Shown here piece after piece: positions 7,352-9,054 of a stretch of DNA of 9,054 bases (within the stretch, counting starts at the first letter, position 1; the number at the start of each line of letters is the position of its first letter). This stretch comes from JBDKTH01 sp964558295 (GTDB lineage Bacteria; Planctomycetota; Planctomycetia; Pirellulales; Thermoguttaceae). The stretch is from positions 1 to 9,054 of the forward strand of contig CAZLDQ010000225.1 in the NCBI GenBank assembly GCA_964558295.1, read 5' to 3'. A program made the position numbers and the translations under genes. The notes beneath the pieces are model-generated. The model did no database searches and had not been told where the DNA came from. It worked only from the letters and a program-made list of their open reading frames with translations.

Positions 7352-8235
7352 AAAAGGCTTTGAATGTCATGCCGTTTGGATGCGCAGGGACTGAAGCCAA
7401 GTTGCGTTCGACACGCAACGAAACTCGAAGGCACGCGGCCCCCCCGCAGAAGGCGGCGGTTGTCGGCTGGCCCTCCGTCGCAACGACCGGAAACGCCACA
7501 GGTGCAAGGATGCCGATATGACGGTTGCGAAAACGCAACGCGAGCAGAACGAGCCTGAGTGGCCAATTCCGTCAGACGCCGGTTTCCAAAAAGTCCTATA
7601 AACCATGCGGGGCGGGTTCCGATACAAGATCAATTCGTCTGTCTGCCTGGCCGGTGCCTTGGTTGGTTAGGATCAATCAGCGTGGCTGCAGGGTCAGATT
7701 CTTCCGCACGGCGAGAGTCCATCGGTGCGCAAAGAATCACTGCGATCGTTGCGCCGCAGTTCGGTGAGACTCGTCCACGGTGAGTTGCTGGGCCATTTCG
7801 TTATCCAAAAGCTGAAGGACCGGAGGGGCGTTGGACGTCCAGAGGCCGTCGGGGTTGGGCGGGCGTCGGCTGGTCATCGGGGAATGCTCTGTAACTGGAA
7901 GTGTTTGGCATTTAAGACGTTATGCGAAGGAGAACGGTCGGCACGGACAGGTCGAGCCGAACGCGGTAAGCCCGTTCGTGTACGGTGAACGGGACCGACA
8001 CGCCATGGGCAATCGCAACCGACGAGAGACCGCCGAACGAACAAGGTCGGGAGAACAACGGCGCCGGGCTCGCGAGTCAAGGAGGCACGAATCGCGCAGG
8101 CCATGTGGACAAAGAGCCGGTTGCATTCGTATGTCAACGAGACATCGCAAGGCCAAGGCAACGAGTACTCGGTCGCGCGGAACATCTCGATCATGGCGAG
8201 ACGATTGATGACGGCGTGATTCTTTGTATCTGAGA
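7352..8235. other. Gene-free stretch of about 880 bases with several hairpins
   Basis: No frame on either strand gives a believable protein. The longest ones (for example plus 7831-8208 and minus 7874-8194) are arginine/serine-rich or lack starts and motifs, as expected of wrong-frame reading. Clean inverted repeats are GTTGCGT-TCGAC-ACGCAAC (7401-7419), GTTGCG-AAAA-CGCAAC (7524-7539), and two overlapping stems at 7958-7978 and 7971-7993. I find no tRNA, tmRNA, RNase P RNA or transposase signature. It could be decayed DNA, an RNA gene of unknown type, or both. Confidence 0.5.
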
Positions 8236-8246
8236 CTGAGAGCTAC

Positions 8247-8277
8247 TTGCAAGTTTACATAAAATAGATACGATAAT
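8247..8277 (+). promoter_or_regulatory. AT-rich promoter candidate for the histone-like gene
   Basis: An AT-rich island stands out in GC-rich surroundings. TTGCAA (8247-8252) could be the -35 box. The -10 could be TACGAT (8269-8274, spacing 16) or GATAAT (8272-8277, spacing 19). TAAAAT (8260-8265) is another -10-like hexamer. A perfect palindrome AACATGTT (8281-8288) follows directly and could be an operator. Transcription from here would give a leader of about 220 bases before the GTG at 8506. Confidence 0.4.
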
Positions 8278-8317
8278 TCCAACATGTTACTCTTGTCGCC
8301 TTGGGAGGTGATAAGAG

Positions 8318-8436
8318 CTTGGGGGCTTGGCGAAGGAAGTCCCCGAGAATCGCCTCCATCGCAGTCTGGATGGAGCGATGGAGTTGGCAACAGACTCGTG
8401 TGACATTTATTGTCCTGTCTCAGCGGCGAATCGCCG
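8318..8436 (+). ncRNA. Structured leader RNA (or small RNA) upstream of the histone-like gene
   Basis: Several stems line up on the plus strand. An 8-bp stem pairs 8318-8325 with 8340-8347 (CTTGGGGG with TCCCCGAG, including G-U pairs). A pseudoknot-capable element spans 8354-8396: CTCCATC can pair with either of two GATGGAG copies, and loop AGTCTG pairs with CAGACT at 8391-8396. A hairpin CGGCG-AAT-CGCCG follows at 8424-8436. No open frame here looks real. It matches no riboswitch class I can recognise. It may be a regulatory leader or a separate transcript. Confidence 0.4.
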
Positions 8437-8505
8437 GTCGAGCCTCGGTTTTGAGTCGAGCGCCGACGCGGCCGTCGCCGGCAACCCTTGTTAGGAGGAC
8501 GTACG

Positions 8506-8721
8506 GTGGCCAAGAAGAAAGCAGTGAAAAAGGCAGCGGAGAAGGCACCCAAGAAGGCGGCGAAGAAGCCGGCCAAGAAGGCGGCGAAGAAGCCGGCTAA
8601 AAAGGCGGCGAAGAAGCCGGCTAAGAAAGCCGCAAAGAAGGCAGCCAAGAAGAAGGTTGCCAAGAAGCCGGTGATTGCGGTTCCGGCTCAGGAGCCCGTC
8701 GCGCCGGTGCAGCCGGAGTAG
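8506..8721 (+). CDS. Histone H1-like lysine/alanine/proline-repeat DNA-binding protein
   Basis: This small basic protein of 71 residues starts at GTG 8506, with a perfect AGGAGG (8493-8498) 7 bases upstream. A start at 8488 would overlap that site and is rejected. Residues ~2-57 are almost only Lys, Ala and Pro, with an eight-residue unit KKAAKKPA repeated three times and a fourth degenerate copy, like the tails of eukaryotic H1 and of chlamydial Hc1/Hc2. The C-terminus (PVIAVPAQEPVAPVQPE) is short, acidic and Pro/Val-rich. Such proteins bind DNA without sequence preference and compact the nucleoid, which fits the condensed nucleoids of planctomycetes. There is no globular domain, so specific function is inferred from composition only. 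RNA or ribosome binding is an alternative. A long structured leader precedes it and a terminator follows. Confidence 0.8.
   Translation: MAKKKAVKKAAEKAPKKAAKKPAKKAAKKPAKKAAKKPAKKAAKKAAKKKVAKKPVIAVPAQEPVAPVQPE
8551..8646 (+). repeat. 24-bp coding tandem repeat inside the histone-like gene
   Basis: Four units start at 8551, 8575, 8599 and 8623. The first three encode KKAAKKPA with only one or two silent base changes between neighbours. The fourth has drifted more and encodes KKAAKKAA. The near identity at DNA level points to recent unit duplication by slippage or recombination. Confidence 0.85.
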
Positions 8722-8771
8722 TCGCCGCACGGCGAGTATTTCCGCTGGGTATCAACGATACGACGAGAAAG

Positions 8772-8803
8772 AGACGCCCGGTCGTGGCCGGGCGTTTCTA
8801 TTG
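8772..8803 (+). terminator. Intrinsic terminator after the histone-like gene
   Basis: A 10-bp stem pairs 8772-8781 with 8788-8797, with core ACGCCCGG/CCGGGCGT and one G-U pair. The loop is TCGTGG, and the T-rich run TTTCTATT follows. It lies 50 bases after the stop. Read on the minus strand the stem is followed by a C/T-rich run, so it may also stop transcripts of the convergent rnc gene. Confidence 0.8.
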
Positions 8804-8831
8804 ATCAGAGGCCTGATCGCCATGGGGCGGT

Positions 8832-9054
8832 TCAGTCGGAGGGAAACGGCGGCGTTTCGTCGTTCAGCTCGCTCAGTGCGTTGCGTGCGGCACGCTGTTC
8901 GGCCTCTTTCTTGTTGCGTCCCCAAGCGGGCTGATAGCGGGTTGCGCCGATTTGGGCGGCGATCTTGAAGCACTTGCTATGGTCCGGCCCTTTTTCGTCC
9001 AGCAGATGATAAGTGGGCGTAGTGCCATACTCGCGCTGGGCCAATTGTTGTAGC
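8832..9054 (-). CDS. rnc: Ribonuclease III, C-terminal double-stranded-RNA-binding domain (5' part outside window)
   Basis: Only the last 73 codons are visible. The minus-strand frame is open to the right edge and stops at 8832-8834. The residues read LQQLAQREYGTTPTYHLL, then KGPDHSKCFKIAAQIG, then WGRNKKEAEQRAARNALSEL. This is the ordered pattern of a dsRNA-binding domain as found at the end of bacterial RNase III: LQ at the start of helix 1, P-x-Y, GPDH-x-K, and KKEAEQRAA in helix 2. RNase III cleaves double-stranded RNA in rRNA maturation and mRNA decay. The catalytic domain would lie beyond the window, so another dsRBD protein cannot be fully excluded, but the spacing is typical. The gene converges on the histone-like gene. 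A perfect hairpin GATCAG-AGGC-CTGATC (8803-8818) lies just past its stop. Confidence 0.85.
   Translation of the reverse strand, partial: LQQLAQREYGTTPTYHLLDEKGPDHSKCFKIAAQIGATRYQPAWGRNKKEAEQRAARNALSELNDETPPFPSD

Noticed and set aside
7600..7640. tRNA-like T-arm around GGGTTCCGAT
   Set aside because: The loop does not match TTCRANY and no acceptor, D or anticodon arms fit around it.
7831..8208. Plus-strand 125-codon Arg-rich frame
   Set aside because: Arginine/serine-rich composition with no domain is typical of a wrong frame, and there is no ribosome site.
7920..8663. Minus-strand 247-codon frame beginning with a Phe/Ala/Leu-rich stretch that mimics membrane helices
   Set aside because: The hydrophobic part is the reverse complement of the Lys/Ala/Pro repeat codons of the histone-like gene, which has a perfect ribosome site on the plus strand.

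Overview
The window looks like chromosomal DNA from a GC-rich bacterium. A planctomycete of the Pirellulales type is my best guess. The guess rests on a lysine/alanine-repeat histone-like protein, a large secreted sugar-active enzyme, degenerate palindromic intergenic repeats of a kind I associate with that group, and weak or absent Shine-Dalgarno sites on some genes. It is an inference, not a measurement.

Layout from left to right. Positions 1-189 may hold the first 63 codons of a leftward secreted or lipid-anchored protein cut by the window edge. Positions 467-3271 encode a secreted multi-domain glycoside hydrolase of the GH42-like (clan GH-A) type. A cluster of five 25-bp tandem repeat units follows (3304-3428). 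Next comes a consensus-like promoter (3468-3495) that would start transcription at the edge of a cobalamin (B12) riboswitch (3505-3700). This leads into a tight operon: nrdD (anaerobic class III ribonucleotide reductase, 3879-6086), dcd (dCTP deaminase, 6083-6649) and nrdG (radical-SAM activase, 6656-7351). About 880 bases with no convincing gene follow (7352-8235), holding several clean hairpins. An AT-rich promoter-like stretch (8247-8277) and a long structured leader with a possible H-type pseudoknot (8354-8396) precede a small histone H1-like gene (8506-8721). That gene ends at a strong hairpin terminator (8772-8803). The 3' end of rnc (RNase III, double-stranded-RNA-binding domain) enters from the right on the minus strand (8832-9054).

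How the genes work together: NrdG installs the glycyl radical on NrdD. NrdD reduces NTPs to dNTPs without oxygen. Dcd turns part of the dCTP product into dUTP, the precursor of dTTP. Placing all three behind a B12 riboswitch implies that the cell shuts off this cobalamin-independent route when adenosylcobalamin is present, presumably because a B12-dependent class II reductase (NrdJ) lies elsewhere in the genome. The features that seem least explained by known families are the pseudoknot leader of the histone-like gene, the hairpin-bearing gene-free stretch after nrdG, and the 25-bp repeat cluster.
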